64,000 nucleotides of DNA, taken from positions 1-64,000 of the forward strand of contig CAJXTU010000007.1 of NCBI GenBank assembly GCA_913060865.1, written 5' to 3'. Positions 1-9,044 of the stretch are shown here, piece by piece; position 1 is the first letter of the stretch, and each line of letters begins with the position of its first letter. Both the position numbers and the translations under genes were made by a program. This DNA comes from an uncultured Cycloclasticus sp. (GTDB taxonomy: Bacteria; Pseudomonadota; Gammaproteobacteria; Methylococcales; Cycloclasticaceae). The notes under the pieces are model-generated. The model made no database searches. It was not told where the DNA came from and worked only from the letters and a program-made list of their open reading frames with translations.

Positions 1-28
1 TGGGCTCGGAGATGTGTATAAGAGACAG
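1..28. other. Illumina Nextera adapter (not genomic)
   Basis: Bases 10-28 are identical to the 19-bp Tn5 mosaic end used in Nextera libraries (AGATGTGTATAAGAGACAG), and bases 1-9 (TGGGCTCGG) match the end of the Nextera read-2 adapter that precedes it. This is untrimmed library sequence joined to the contig end, so biological sequence starts at base 29. Any reading frame starting here is artificial. Confidence 0.97.
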
Positions 29-487
29 ACACGCACCATCACCCGGAATAACAGCTAAATTTAAAAACGACGAACAAAACGTTGCGCGTTCGGATGCTAT
101 TCTAATATCGCAAAGCAAAGCCAAATCAAAACCTGCACCCGCAGCAGCTCCATTAACGGCGGCAATAATGGGTATTTCAATCGAATACAGCAATTTAGAT
201 AAACTATGAATACCTTTACGGTAATTATTTTGTAGCTCTAAATGATTACCCGCAAACATTTTTTCTCTATTCAACATATCCTTAACATTACCACCGGACG
301 AGAAGCCCTTGCCTTCGCCAGTAAGAATACATACCGATACATCTGGATTATCTTGAATACTCGTGAATATCGCTTTTACTTCCTCAAGTAGTACTGGGTC
401 GGTAATCGCATTACGTGTAGCAGGGTCACTTAAGGTCACCGTTGCAACTTTATTTTCTATCTGTAATTTGACCGTTTTATATGTCAC
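29..487 (-). CDS. Enoyl-CoA hydratase/isomerase family protein, 3' truncated
   Basis: This is the N-terminal ~153 residues of a crotonase; the rest is lost at the contig end. Visible family features are the oxyanion-hole segment GFSSGGNVKDM, the second oxyanion segment AAVNGAAAGAGFDLALLCDIRIA, and VIPGDGA near the break. The best start is GTG at 487 (protein begins VTYKTVKLQIENKV); there is no in-frame ATG before it. It lies 27 bases after the CoA-transferase gene on the same strand and is probably the last visible gene of the operon transcribed leftward from the TetR gene. The family hydrates 2-enoyl-CoA or isomerises it; the substrate cannot be told from half a protein. Confidence 0.85.
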
Positions 488-514
488 TTCTTTTAGCCTA
501 TAAATTAATTAAGG

Positions 515-1846
515 TTACCAATAACGACGCGAAATAATATGATTATCGCGGGCTTGCTGTAATAAGCCTTCTCGGTCATCTGGGTGTGCAATACTGATAA
601 GTGCTAACGCCCTTTCGCTGATACTTTTGCCTTTCAAATTAACAATACCAAATTCCGTAACAACATACATCGTATCGCTCCTTGGTGTGGTGACCACGGT
701 TCCTTCTTCCAAACCAGGCACAATACGAGAATGTGGATTACCTTCTTTATCGACAAACCTAGAGGAGAGGCACATAAACGATTTACCTCCTTTAGACGCA
801 ACAGCACCGCGTACAAACTGCAGCTGCCCACCAGTACCGGAAATCTGTCTATAGCCGCTACTTTCTGAAGCAACCTGTCCCGTTAAATCAATCTGCAAAC
901 AGTTGTTAATAGAGATAACGTTATCATTCTGCGCGATTTTGTTCGGTAAATTCGTTTCATCAACGGGAATGCTGACACACAGTTCATTTTTGTTGATAAA
1001 GTCATACATTCTTTTTGAACCTAGCGCAAAGGTATAGACGATTTCACCACGGTAAGTTTGCTTGTATTCCCCCGTTACTTTTCCTTTTTCTACGAGATCT
1101 ACCATCCCATCGACAAACATTTCCGTATGAATACCCAGATCTTTGATATCTGAATGTGCCAAGGCGGAACAAACCGCATTTGGCATACCACCAATGCCTA
1201 TTTGCAAACAACTTCTGTCCTTTATTAATGGCACAATAAAGTCAGCCACTTGCCGATCAATATCACTAATCGACCCACTCGGTAACTCAAATAACGGTGC
1301 ATTGTCGCCTTGAAAAACAGCATCTACTTCGGTGATATGAACGGTATTCTGATTACCGTAACAAACAGGAACAGCATCAGACACTTCGATAACAATTTTT
1401 TTCGCAATATCACAGCAAGCTCGCGCAAATGTATTCGATACACCGAAATTAAAATAACCATGCTCATCCATCGGCGACGTTTTAAGCACCAACACATCCG
1501 TTTTTAAATATTCTCGATAAATCCCAGGGCCTTCACCAAAGTTGAATGGGATATAACTCATCCCCCCCTGCTCTGATTTTTTTCTATCATAGCCAGAAAA
1601 ATGCCAATTCTGATACTCAAAATGCCGTTGCTCAGGATCCTGCTCAATAACTTGTCTAGCAGCTACAGATAAGGTACCTCTAACAATCACATCCTTTAGG
1701 CGATCTTTTTGCGCCGCTAACTCGGTATCAAATATATCTGATTGAGTAACACTAAAGCCATAGTCAACGGTGTCGCCACTGTTAACTAACGCCACCGCTT
1801 CTGAGACGCTTACCATTTTTTCCCTGAGTAATTTCTGTACCGGCAT
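515..1846 (-). CDS. Acetyl-CoA hydrolase/transferase family CoA-transferase (class I)
   Basis: This 443-residue protein has the full length of the butyryl-CoA:acetate / 4-hydroxybutyrate CoA-transferase family. The likely catalytic glutamate is Glu242 in IHTEMFVDG, which forms the glutamyl-CoA thioester in this family. A glycine-rich SGTGGQLQFVRGA segment and a C-terminal EFGIVNLKGKS segment are also typical. It should move CoA between an acyl-CoA and a free acid in the cytoplasm, activating a substrate or recycling CoA without ATP. It lies between a MaoC hydratase and a crotonase in the same orientation, which fits entry of a short-chain acid into beta-oxidation. Exact substrates are unknown; an acetyl-CoA hydrolase activity is the alternative. 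Confidence 0.85.
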   Translation of the reverse strand: MPVQKLLREKMVSVSEAVALVNSGDTVDYGFSVTQSDIFDTELAAQKDRLKDVIVRGTLSVAARQVIEQDPEQRHFEYQNWHFSGYDRKKSEQGGMSYIPFNFGEGPGIYREYLKTDVLVLKTSPMDEHGYFNFGVSNTFARACCDIAKKIVIEVSDAVPVCYGNQNTVHITEVDAVFQGDNAPLFELPSGSISDIDRQVADFIVPLIKDRSCLQIGIGGMPNAVCSALAHSDIKDLGIHTEMFVDGMVDLVEKGKVTGEYKQTYRGEIVYTFALGSKRMYDFINKNELCVSIPVDETNLPNKIAQNDNVISINNCLQIDLTGQVASESSGYRQISGTGGQLQFVRGAVASKGGKSFMCLSSRFVDKEGNPHSRIVPGLEEGTVVTTPRSDTMYVVTEFGIVNLKGKSISERALALISIAHPDDREGLLQQARDNHIISRRYW

Positions 1847-1922
1847 ATCTCTCCCCTTGCCTTAAAATAAACGTGATTATTTTTTATGTCGTACTAACGA
1901 ATATCAATAAAAAATCAAAAGA

Positions 1923-2336
1923 TTAGGGTTTCATCATCGTGCAATCACCGATCACAACCTTCGTGTCACCTACACTACAGACGGTATCTAATTTAACAAT
2001 TTTTTTTTCGATATTGATATCGGTAATCGTCACCGTGGTTTTCACCGTATCGCCAATTTTAACCGGCGCTTTAAACTTCATACTTTGACCTAAATAAATC
2101 GTTCCCGGCCCCGGCAATTTCATCGCTAACGTCGCACTTATAAAACCAGCCGATAACATACCGTGGGCAATGCGCCCTTTAAACATACTTTTTTTCGCAT
2201 ACTCTTCATCTATATGCGCGGGATTAAAATCACCTGTAATACCGGCAAATAAAATAATATCTGCTTCAGTCACTGTTTTGCTCATAGAGGCCGATTGACC
2301 CACTTCCATTTCTTCAACACTAAACCCTTCTGACAT
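1923..2336 (-). CDS. MaoC-like (R)-specific enoyl-CoA hydratase
   Basis: This 137-residue single hot-dog protein has the MaoC signature from about residue 34, TGDFNPAHIDEEYA, followed by GRIAHGMLSAGF. Asp36 and His41 have the same spacing as the catalytic Asp-His pair of PhaJ-type hydratases, and the length fits that family. It should hydrate trans-2-enoyl-CoA to (R)-3-hydroxyacyl-CoA. It starts 17 bases after the upstream ACAD gene, so the two are cotranscribed: the dehydrogenase makes the enoyl-CoA that this enzyme can hydrate. No polyhydroxyalkanoate synthase is visible, so a catabolic role is more likely than polymer supply. Confidence 0.88.
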   Translation of the reverse strand: MSEGFSVEEMEVGQSASMSKTVTEADIILFAGITGDFNPAHIDEEYAKKSMFKGRIAHGMLSAGFISATLAMKLPGPGTIYLGQSMKFKAPVKIGDTVKTTVTITDINIEKKIVKLDTVCSVGDTKVVIGDCTMMKP

Positions 2337-2353
2337 ACTTATTTCCTCTTAAA

Positions 2354-3502
2354 TTAATCGATCATTCTTTTTGAGACTTCTTCAAGCATCACTTCTGTAG
2401 CGCCGCCACCGATGGATTGAATACGGGCATCACGATACATACGTTCGATAGCACTTTCTCGAATATAGCCAAAACCACCATGGAACTGAAGACAGTCATA
2501 CATCACTTCATTTACCAACTCTCCACAATACGCTTTAGCCATAGACACTTCCTTAATACAATCTAACCCTTGCGTATCAAGCCAAGCTGAATGATAAACA
2601 AGTTGCTTGCCAGCCTCAACGCGCGCTGCTAACGACGCTAAACGCTGACGTATCGCTTGCTTATCAAACAAAACACCACCGAAGGCTTTTCTGCTTGTGA
2701 CGTAATCGAGTGTTAACTCAATCGCCTTAGATGCCTCACCCATAGCTTGCGCACCCAATACCAACCGTTCATTTTGGAAGTTACGCATAATTGAATAAAA
2801 GCCTTTATTGACCTCACCCAATATATTGTCTGCCGGCACGCGGCAATTATCAAAAACTAACTCAGCGGTATCCGATGATAACCAACCCATCTTTTTAAGG
2901 TTTTTTCCCACGCTAAAACCGGGCGTTCCTTTTTCAATGGCAAATATTGAAATACCGCGTGACGGTTTAGCGTCCGTATCTGTTTTTGCAGCAACAAAAA
3001 ATAAATCACCATGGACACCATTGGTAATAAACATTTTTGAACCATTCAGCACATAATGATCACCGTCTTTAACGGCTCGCGTTTTCATCGCTGCAACGTC
3101 CGAACCAACGTCAGGCTCTGTCACCGCAACACCGACAATTTTTTTACCCGAAATAATATCCGGCATGTATTTAGCTAATTGATCTTTATTGCCAAAATTA
3201 TCTAAATGCGGTGAGGCCATATCAGTATGGACCAATACCGTCACCGCAAAACCGCCAAAGGTTGAGCGACCTAATTCTTCAGCCAAAATAACAGACCCTA
3301 ATGTGTCCATTTCGCTGCCACCATATTCACCTGAGTAACGTATTCCTAGGAAACCTAGCTCACCCATTTCTTGTAGAATTTCTCGGGGAACCTTGCCGCT
3401 TTCCTCCCATTCCTTTGCTACCGGCATAACCCGTTGTTCAACAAAGCGTCGAATCTGGTCACGTAGCATTACGTGGTCTTCATTAAAATAAATTGAATTC
3501 AT
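2354..3502 (-). CDS. Acyl-CoA dehydrogenase
   Basis: This 382-residue flavoprotein has the full ACAD fold. The FAD/substrate motif VTEPDVGSD is at 127-135 and FITNG follows at 158-162. The usual C-terminal catalytic glutamate position reads IGGGATE instead of YEGTS, so that site is a glycine. A glutamate is present at the isovaleryl/long-chain ACAD position, Glu245 in FQNERLVLG, which is the probable base. It should oxidise an acyl-CoA to the 2-enoyl-CoA and pass electrons to electron-transfer flavoprotein. It sits between the crotonase at 3527-4309 and the MaoC gene with short gaps, so it belongs to the TetR-led operon. A branched or medium-chain substrate is likely but not provable. Confidence 0.9.
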   Translation of the reverse strand: MNSIYFNEDHVMLRDQIRRFVEQRVMPVAKEWEESGKVPREILQEMGELGFLGIRYSGEYGGSEMDTLGSVILAEELGRSTFGGFAVTVLVHTDMASPHLDNFGNKDQLAKYMPDIISGKKIVGVAVTEPDVGSDVAAMKTRAVKDGDHYVLNGSKMFITNGVHGDLFFVAAKTDTDAKPSRGISIFAIEKGTPGFSVGKNLKKMGWLSSDTAELVFDNCRVPADNILGEVNKGFYSIMRNFQNERLVLGAQAMGEASKAIELTLDYVTSRKAFGGVLFDKQAIRQRLASLAARVEAGKQLVYHSAWLDTQGLDCIKEVSMAKAYCGELVNEVMYDCLQFHGGFGYIRESAIERMYRDARIQSIGGGATEVMLEEVSKRMID

Positions 3503-3526
3503 TTGTTAATCCCTAAAAATATAAAA

Positions 3527-4309
3527 TCAATTCCAGCTTGCTTTTCGTTTATTTAAAAAGGCATCAATACCTTCTTTACCTTCTTCTGTTTCCCATGCAT
3601 CTGCTAAATTTGCTGCGGTGTAAATTCGGTTATCTGCTGCCGTATGCGTGTCCACAAAATCAATCAGTTTTTTTGTAGAGGCAATTGCACCGGGTGCACA
3701 CTTTAAAATCATCCGTACTTCTTTTTCTATCGCAGCATCTAACTCGTCTTTACTAACAACATCGGTTAGAAGCCCGATAATTTTTGCTTCCCCCGCATTA
3801 AATGTTCTGGAGTTAAAGAAGTTTCTACGTGCATGCGTTGCGCCAATTCGTTTAACAACATAAGGCGAAATAGTTGCAGGCGTGAGGCCGAGCTTAACTT
3901 CCGTTAGGCCGAACTTTGCGGTGTCTACGCCGATGCTAATATCACATACTGACATCATGCCCACACCACCCCCATAAGCGGGGCCTTGAATACGCCCAAT
4001 AAGGGGTTTACTTAAGCCATTTAAAGCCGCTAGCATATTGGCAAGCTCGCCCGTTTCTTCAACACGCTGAGCTCTTGTTTTAGTGATATTGCTTTCCATC
4101 CATTTTAGGTCACCGCCTGCACAAAAGGTTTCACCTGCTCCGGTCAATACAACAACACGAACCTTGCTACTAGCCTCAATGCTGGCACAAATATGCTGTA
4201 CTTCGTGAATAAGCTCTGCACTCATCGCATTATGTACGCTAGGTCGATTAAGGGTCACATAAGCGACGCCTCTTTCATCCACATCCATAATAGTATTTTT
4301 GAACTCCAC
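3527..4309 (-). CDS. liuC: Enoyl-CoA hydratase, probable 3-methylglutaconyl-CoA hydratase
   Basis: This 260-residue crotonase has oxyanion segments GETFCAGGDLKWM and QGPAYGGGVGMMSVCDISI. The stretch EVKLGLTPATISPYVVKRIG is the pattern seen in 3-methylglutaconyl-CoA hydratases of bacterial leucine degradation. The start is taken as GTG at 4309: a strong GGGAG ribosome site lies 7 bases before it, and it falls one base after the TAG stop of the TetR gene. An upstream ATG at 4336 would overlap that gene and has no such site. The rightward leu operon lacks this step, so this gene probably completes leucine catabolism (3-methylglutaconyl-CoA to HMG-CoA). A general crotonase is the alternative. Confidence 0.82.
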   Translation of the reverse strand: MEFKNTIMDVDERGVAYVTLNRPSVHNAMSAELIHEVQHICASIEASSKVRVVVLTGAGETFCAGGDLKWMESNITKTRAQRVEETGELANMLAALNGLSKPLIGRIQGPAYGGGVGMMSVCDISIGVDTAKFGLTEVKLGLTPATISPYVVKRIGATHARRNFFNSRTFNAGEAKIIGLLTDVVSKDELDAAIEKEVRMILKCAPGAIASTKKLIDFVDTHTAADNRIYTAANLADAWETEEGKEGIDAFLNKRKASWN

Positions 4310-4310
4310 G

Positions 4311-4928
4311 CTACACTCCCTTTCTATAACAGCCATTTAGAAATAGGTCAGCTTGTGATTCTGCTATTTCTTCTACACTGGCACCACTATCAACATACCA
4401 AATGGTCGCCCAATTCATACTTCCAAAAATAGCGAGGCGCAACAAATGTTTGTCTACTCCTGTTCGAATCACACCATCTTTTTCGGCTTGCTCAAATAAA
4501 TTTCGCCAAAAATTTTCATACGCATCACGGTCAGGTTGGGCTGCGTTATGAACCGCTTCTGGAACCTGTCCATAGTTTCTGATGCTCGCTAAGGTATAGT
4601 CTGAGTGCCGCAAAATTGCGATTAAATGTCCACGTATAGCGGCCCTTAACAAATCAGGGAACGTAGGAGTTTCACTTAACTGCTCGACTTCATAATCAAC
4701 AATGTCGTGAATCAGCTGGACGCTTTTATTAAGTACCTCCTGCATTAACGCTTCTTTAGAATTGAAGTGATAATACAAGCTACCCGCTTGCATATTAATC
4801 GACTCTGCAATGTCCTTTAGGTACGTCCCATGGTATCCATGTCTACTTAGTTTTTTAGCCGCGGCATCCAAAATAAGCTGGCGTGTGACAGAGCTTTTCT
4901 TTGTCGTATTGGTCACTTTGATGGTCAT
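4311..4928 (-). CDS. TetR/AcrR family transcriptional regulator
   Basis: This 205-residue protein has a TetR N-terminal helix-turn-helix (residues ~14-60: ILDAAAKKLSRHGYHGTYLKDIAE, then GSLYYHFNSKEAL) and a C-terminal ligand domain with a TetR_C-like ending (FGSMNWATIWY). It is the first gene of a leftward operon of acyl-CoA genes and is divergent from ivd. The 120-bp gap holds two palindromic sites (4951-4964 and 4968-4981). By analogy with TetR-type regulators of branched-chain and fatty acid catabolism such as LiuQ and PsrA, it probably represses both directions until an acyl-CoA binds. Ligand and targets are inferred from position only. Confidence 0.9.
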   Translation of the reverse strand: MTIKVTNTTKKSSVTRQLILDAAAKKLSRHGYHGTYLKDIAESINMQAGSLYYHFNSKEALMQEVLNKSVQLIHDIVDYEVEQLSETPTFPDLLRAAIRGHLIAILRHSDYTLASIRNYGQVPEAVHNAAQPDRDAYENFWRNLFEQAEKDGVIRTGVDKHLLRLAIFGSMNWATIWYVDSGASVEEIAESQADLFLNGCYRKGV

Positions 4929-4950
4929 TTAATTTAGCCCTATTATGAAT

Positions 4951-4981
4951 CTAACTCGGTTTAGATTCTAATTGATGTTAG
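4951..4981. promoter_or_regulatory. Tandem palindromic operator between TetR gene and ivd
   Basis: Two 14-bp sites fit CTAAC-N4-GTTAG with one mismatch each: CTAACTCGGTTTAG at 4951-4964 and CTAATTGATGTTAG at 4968-4981, 17 bp apart. The first lies inside a longer perfect inverted repeat, GAATCTAA ... TTAGATTC (4947-4954 and 4961-4968). A TATAAT (4988-4993) points toward ivd and, on the other strand, a TATACT (complement of 4986-4991) points toward the TetR gene; both overlap next to the second site. This is the expected layout for autorepression and repression of the divergent operon. Binding by the local TetR protein is inference. Confidence 0.65.
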
Positions 4982-5048
4982 ATTGAGTATAATGATATGA
5001 TCAATCAAACGCAATATACAATAACTCAAATAAACACGAGGAAACCAA

Positions 5049-6209
5049 ATGCCTTTCAATATTCAAATTAATGAAGAAGTTGATGAATTACGCGATGCTG
5101 CTCGAAAGTTTGCAGAGGGTGAAATTGCCCCTTTAGCTGAGTCTGTTGACCAAGAAAATGAATTTCCAAATAAACTATGGCCAATGTTTGGAGAAATGGG
5201 GTTGTTAGGTATGACAATTCCCGAAGAATATGGCGGCACAGGGCTTAATTATCTATCCCACCTCGTTGTGATGGAAGAAATATCAAGAGCCTCTGCTTCC
5301 ATTGGCCTGTCTTATGGTGCTAATTCAAACCTCTGTTTAAACAACCTTTATTTAAACGGTACAGAAGAACAGCGGCATAAGTATTTGCCCAAACTGTGTA
5401 CGGGGGAATACATCGGTGCGTTGGCTATGTCAGAACCTGGTGCAGGCTCCGATGTTGTTGGCTCAATGAGTTGTAAGGCCGAAAAAAAGGGTGATAAATG
5501 GGTCGCTAATGGCAACAAAATGTGGATTACCAATGGCCCTGATGCAGACGTACTGATTGTCTATATGCGAACAGCTGGACCTGAGGCAGGCTCACGCTGC
5601 ATGACCGCATTTATTATTGAAAAAGGAATGCCCGGTTTCTCTACAGCACAAAAATTAGACAAACTGGGAATGCGCGGTTCTAACACTTGTGAATTGGTGT
5701 TTGAAGATTGTGAAATCCCCCATGAAAATGTACTCGGTGAAGTCAACGGAGGCGTAAAAGTCTTAATGAGCGGCCTTAACACCGAACGCATGGTGTTATC
5801 AGGTGGTCCCATTGGCATTATGCAAGCCACGATGGATATCTGTTTACCCTATATTCATGAACGCAAACAATTTGGTAAACCCATTGGTATGTTTGAACTC
5901 ATGCAAGGAAAAATGGCCGATATGTATGTGGCTCTTCAATCGACTCGTGCGTTTGCTTATCGCGTTGCCGAACAATATGACAAAGGTAATGATTCTCGAA
6001 AAGATGCCGCGGGGCTTTTACTCTTTGCCTCTGAAAATGCTGTAAAAGTTGCGCTAGAAGGCATTCAAACACTCGGTGGTAACGGCTATATTAATGAGTT
6101 CCCTACCGGTCGTTTATTACGCGATGCCAAGCTTTATGATATTGGTGCTGGCACAAACGAAATTCGTCGCATGCTAATCGGCCGCGAATTATTTGAAGAT
6201 ACGAAGTAA
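5049..6209 (+). CDS. liuA: Isovaleryl-CoA dehydrogenase
   Basis: This 386-residue ACAD carries [12 protein letters not shown] and [14 protein letters not shown]. The IVD-type catalytic glutamate is in [14 protein letters not shown], and the C-terminal signature [21 protein letters not shown] is characteristic of isovaleryl-CoA dehydrogenases. The usual C-terminal Glu position is an alanine, as in that subfamily. It oxidises isovaleryl-CoA to 3-methylcrotonyl-CoA in leucine degradation and feeds ETF. A GAGGAAA ribosome site precedes the ATG. It is the first gene of a rightward seven-gene operon, directly downstream of the tandem operator. The mcc genes that follow make this assignment secure. 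Confidence 0.95.
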   Translation: MPFNIQINEEVDELRDAARKFAEGEIAPLAESVDQENEFPNKLWPMFGEMGLLGMTIPEEYGGTGLNYLSHLVVMEEISRASASIGLSYGANSNLCLNNLYLNGTEEQRHKYLPKLCTGEYIGALAMSEPGAGSDVVGSMSCKAEKKGDKWVANGNKMWITNGPDADVLIVYMRTAGPEAGSRCMTAFIIEKGMPGFSTAQKLDKLGMRGSNTCELVFEDCEIPHENVLGEVNGGVKVLMSGLNTERMVLSGGPIGIMQATMDICLPYIHERKQFGKPIGMFELMQGKMADMYVALQSTRAFAYRVAEQYDKGNDSRKDAAGLLLFASENAVKVALEGIQTLGGNGYINEFPTGRLLRDAKLYDIGAGTNEIRRMLIGRELFEDTK

Positions 6210-6211
6210 TC

Positions 6212-7393
6212 ATGAGTACAAAAAACGTTGTTATTATTGCTGCCAAACGAACCGCTTTAGGTGGCTTCCAAGGTCAATTTTCCTCACTTAGCGCATCAGA
6301 CTTAGGTAGCTACGCGATTAAGGCTGTAGTCGAAGAAAGTCAACTTAATCCCGACCAAGTCGATTCGGTTCATTTTGGTTGTGTGTTACCTGCTGGGCAG
6401 GGTCAAGCCCCTGCACGCCAAGCCTCATTGAAAGGTGGAGTTCCATTATCTACGCCTTGTAACACGGTAAATAAAATGTGCGGCTCGGGTATGCAAGCGG
6501 TTATGTATGGATACAACCAAATACTGGCTGGTGATGCAGTTTGCGTTGTTGCAGGTGGTATGGAATCAATGACGAATGCACCCTACCTTTCTCTCAAACT
6601 TCGAGCTGGCCTAAAAATGGGCCACAGCGAAATGATTGATCATATGTTTCATGATGGTCTTCAAGACGTTAAACACGGCAAATTGATGGGATCGTTTGCT
6701 GAAATGTGCGCCGAAAAATATAACTTCACTCGCGAGCAGCAAGATGATTTCGCTATAACCTCACTCGAGCGAGCTAATACAGCCATTCAAACAGGCCTCT
6801 TTAAGGCTGAAATAACACCGGTTGTTGTTAAAAGTCGCAAAGGTGAAACAACGTTTTCCGACGATGAGCAACCAGGCAAAGCAGCCATTGATAAAATCAG
6901 AAAGCTGCGCCCTGCTTTCAAAAAAGATGGCACCGTTACCGCGGCAAACGCTTCATCCATTTCTGATGGCGCGGCGGCTTTGGTGCTAATGGATGCAACT
7001 GAGGCGAGCAAACAGGGTTTACAAGCACTGGCCAAAATCACAGCTCAAGCCACCCATGCGCAAGATCCTGATTGGTTTAGCACCGCGCCTATTTTCGCTA
7101 TTCGAAAAGTCTTAGATAAATGTGGATGGAATCTCAATGAGGTTGATTTATTCGAAATAAACGAAGCGTTTGCAGTCGTCACTATGGCGGCAATTGAGGA
7201 GCTGAACTTGGATCCGAACAAAGTCAATGTCAACGGTGGTGCATGCGCATTAGGTCACCCCATTGGCGCATCAGGCGCACGCGTTCTGGTGACATTAATT
7301 CATGCATTAAAAGCACGGAAACTTTCAAAAGGAGTTGCCACACTTTGTATTGGTGGTGGTGAAGCGACTGCGATGGCCATTGAAATCATTTAA
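6212..7393 (+). CDS. atoB: Acetyl-CoA C-acetyltransferase (thiolase)
   Basis: This 393-residue type II thiolase has Cys90 in NKMCGSGMQA (acyl-enzyme nucleophile), His349 in ALGHPIGASGAR and Cys379 in LCIGGGEA, matching the Cys-His-Cys set of biosynthetic/degradative thiolases. It should cleave acetoacetyl-CoA with CoA to two acetyl-CoA. It starts two bases after ivd and ends 32 bases before mccB. Together with the CoA-transferase genes at the end of the operon, it lets acetoacetate from HMG-CoA cleavage be activated and split. A broader 3-ketoacyl-CoA specificity cannot be excluded. Confidence 0.93.
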   Translation: MSTKNVVIIAAKRTALGGFQGQFSSLSASDLGSYAIKAVVEESQLNPDQVDSVHFGCVLPAGQGQAPARQASLKGGVPLSTPCNTVNKMCGSGMQAVMYGYNQILAGDAVCVVAGGMESMTNAPYLSLKLRAGLKMGHSEMIDHMFHDGLQDVKHGKLMGSFAEMCAEKYNFTREQQDDFAITSLERANTAIQTGLFKAEITPVVVKSRKGETTFSDDEQPGKAAIDKIRKLRPAFKKDGTVTAANASSISDGAAALVLMDATEASKQGLQALAKITAQATHAQDPDWFSTAPIFAIRKVLDKCGWNLNEVDLFEINEAFAVVTMAAIEELNLDPNKVNVNGGACALGHPIGASGARVLVTLIHALKARKLSKGVATLCIGGGEATAMAIEII

Positions 7394-7425
7394 TCATTAC
7401 GTCTTAACCATAATTAAGGTAAAAC

Positions 7426-9033
7426 ATGCCCGTCATTAAATCAAAAATTGAAACGGCATCCGCTGAGTTCAAAGAAAATAAGATTCAAATGGAATCGCTT
7501 GTTGAGGAGCTTAACCAGCGAATCACAAAGGCTGCTCGTGGGGGGGGTGAACGTGCCCGTAAAAAACATTTAGACCGCAATAAAATGCTTCCAAGAGACC
7601 GTATCAAGGCACTACTCGATCCGGGTAGCGCATTCCTTGAGTTATCTCAATTAGCGGCTTACGGTATATATGAAGATGCAGCACCAGCCGCTGGTATTAT
7701 TACAGGTATTGGCCGTGTACACGGTGGCGAAGTGATGATTATTGCTAATGATGCCACTGTTAAAGGCGGTACTTATTACCCGCTGACCGTCACCAAGCAT
7801 TTAAGGGCGCAAGAAATTGCATCGGAAAACCGTCTACCCTGTATTTACTTGGTTGATTCAGGTGGCGCGTTCTTACCCTTACAACATGAAGTATTTCCTG
7901 GAAAAGAACACTTTGGTCGTTTCTTTTATAACCAAACACGTATGTCTGCGGCTGGTATCCCACAAATTGCGGTCGTTATGGGTTCATGTACAGCCGGTGG
8001 CGCTTACATTCCTTCACTTTGTGATGAGTCTATTATTGTTAGAGAACAAGGCACTATTTTCTTAGGGGGGCCACCTTTAGTTAAAGCCGCAACCGGTGAA
8101 GAAGTATCATCGGAAGAGTTAGGTGGTGCAGAGTTGCACTGTAAACAATCGGGTGTTACCGATCATATTGCTGAAGATGATTCACATGCCCTCTCTATTG
8201 CACGTAACATTATCGAACACCTTAATGAAACTAAAGAAGTTCATGTAAAAGTTCGCGAATCGCGTGAGCCGCTTTATCCAACCGATGACATTCTCGGTGT
8301 TATCCCTAAAGATGCAAAGCAACCGTATGATGTACGAGAAATTATTGCCCGTTTAGTAGATGCATCCGAATTTCAAGAATTCAAACCACTGTATGGCCCA
8401 ACATTGATTTGTGGTTTTGCCCATATTCATGGTTACCCTGTCGGCATTATCGCCAATAACGGCATCCTATTTTCACCGTCAGCTTTAAAAGGCACTCACT
8501 TCATTGAGCTATGTAACCAACGCGGCATTCCGTTACTATTTTTACAAAACATTACCGGCTTTATGGTCGGTAAAAAATACGAAGAAGAAGGCATTGCTAA
8601 AAATGGCGCAAAAATGGTCACCGCTGTTTCTTGCTCTAGCGTACCTAAATTCACCGTATTAATTGGTGGTTCTTATGGTGCTGGTAACTACGGTATGTGC
8701 GGCCGTGCTTTTGGCTCACGAATGTTGTGGAGCTGGCCGAACTCACGCATTTCAACCATGGGTGGTGAACAGGCTGCGTCAGTTCTTGCAACCGTTAAAC
8801 GTGATGCCATTGAAGGCGCTGGTAATAACTGGTCGGTTAAGGAAGAAGAAGACTTTAGAGCACCAATCCTTGCCCAATTTGAAGAGCAAGGTAACCCCTA
8901 CTTTGCCACTGCAAGACTTTGGGACGATGGCTTAATAGATCCACGAGATACACGGCGCATACTCGGTTTATCGCTTGCGGTAGCGGCTAAAACGCCAATA
9001 GAAAAAGCCAATTTCGGCGTCTTTAGAATGTAG
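7426..9033 (+). CDS. mccB: Methylcrotonyl-CoA carboxylase, carboxyltransferase (beta) subunit
   Basis: This 535-residue protein has two crotonase-like carboxyltransferase domains (roughly 30-280 and 300-525). It contains [22 protein letters not shown] at the N-terminus, the acyl-CoA-binding [16 protein letters not shown], and the biotin-side [18 protein letters not shown] with RMLWSWPN. The segment [22 protein letters not shown] is typical of 3-methylcrotonyl-CoA rather than propionyl-CoA carboxylases. It transfers carboxyl from biotin to 3-methylcrotonyl-CoA, giving 3-methylglutaconyl-CoA. It is followed after 11 bases by the biotin-carrying alpha subunit and lies in the leucine operon. Confidence 0.95.
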   Translation: MPVIKSKIETASAEFKENKIQMESLVEELNQRITKAARGGGERARKKHLDRNKMLPRDRIKALLDPGSAFLELSQLAAYGIYEDAAPAAGIITGIGRVHGGEVMIIANDATVKGGTYYPLTVTKHLRAQEIASENRLPCIYLVDSGGAFLPLQHEVFPGKEHFGRFFYNQTRMSAAGIPQIAVVMGSCTAGGAYIPSLCDESIIVREQGTIFLGGPPLVKAATGEEVSSEELGGAELHCKQSGVTDHIAEDDSHALSIARNIIEHLNETKEVHVKVRESREPLYPTDDILGVIPKDAKQPYDVREIIARLVDASEFQEFKPLYGPTLICGFAHIHGYPVGIIANNGILFSPSALKGTHFIELCNQRGIPLLFLQNITGFMVGKKYEEEGIAKNGAKMVTAVSCSSVPKFTVLIGGSYGAGNYGMCGRAFGSRMLWSWPNSRISTMGGEQAASVLATVKRDAIEGAGNNWSVKEEEDFRAPILAQFEEQGNPYFATARLWDDGLIDPRDTRRILGLSLAVAAKTPIEKANFGVFRM

Positions 9034-9044
9034 GGATTGATAAG

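Noticed and set aside
12..209. Plus-strand 65-codon frame starting in the adapter
   Set aside because: It begins in library adapter sequence and runs antisense to a real crotonase gene.
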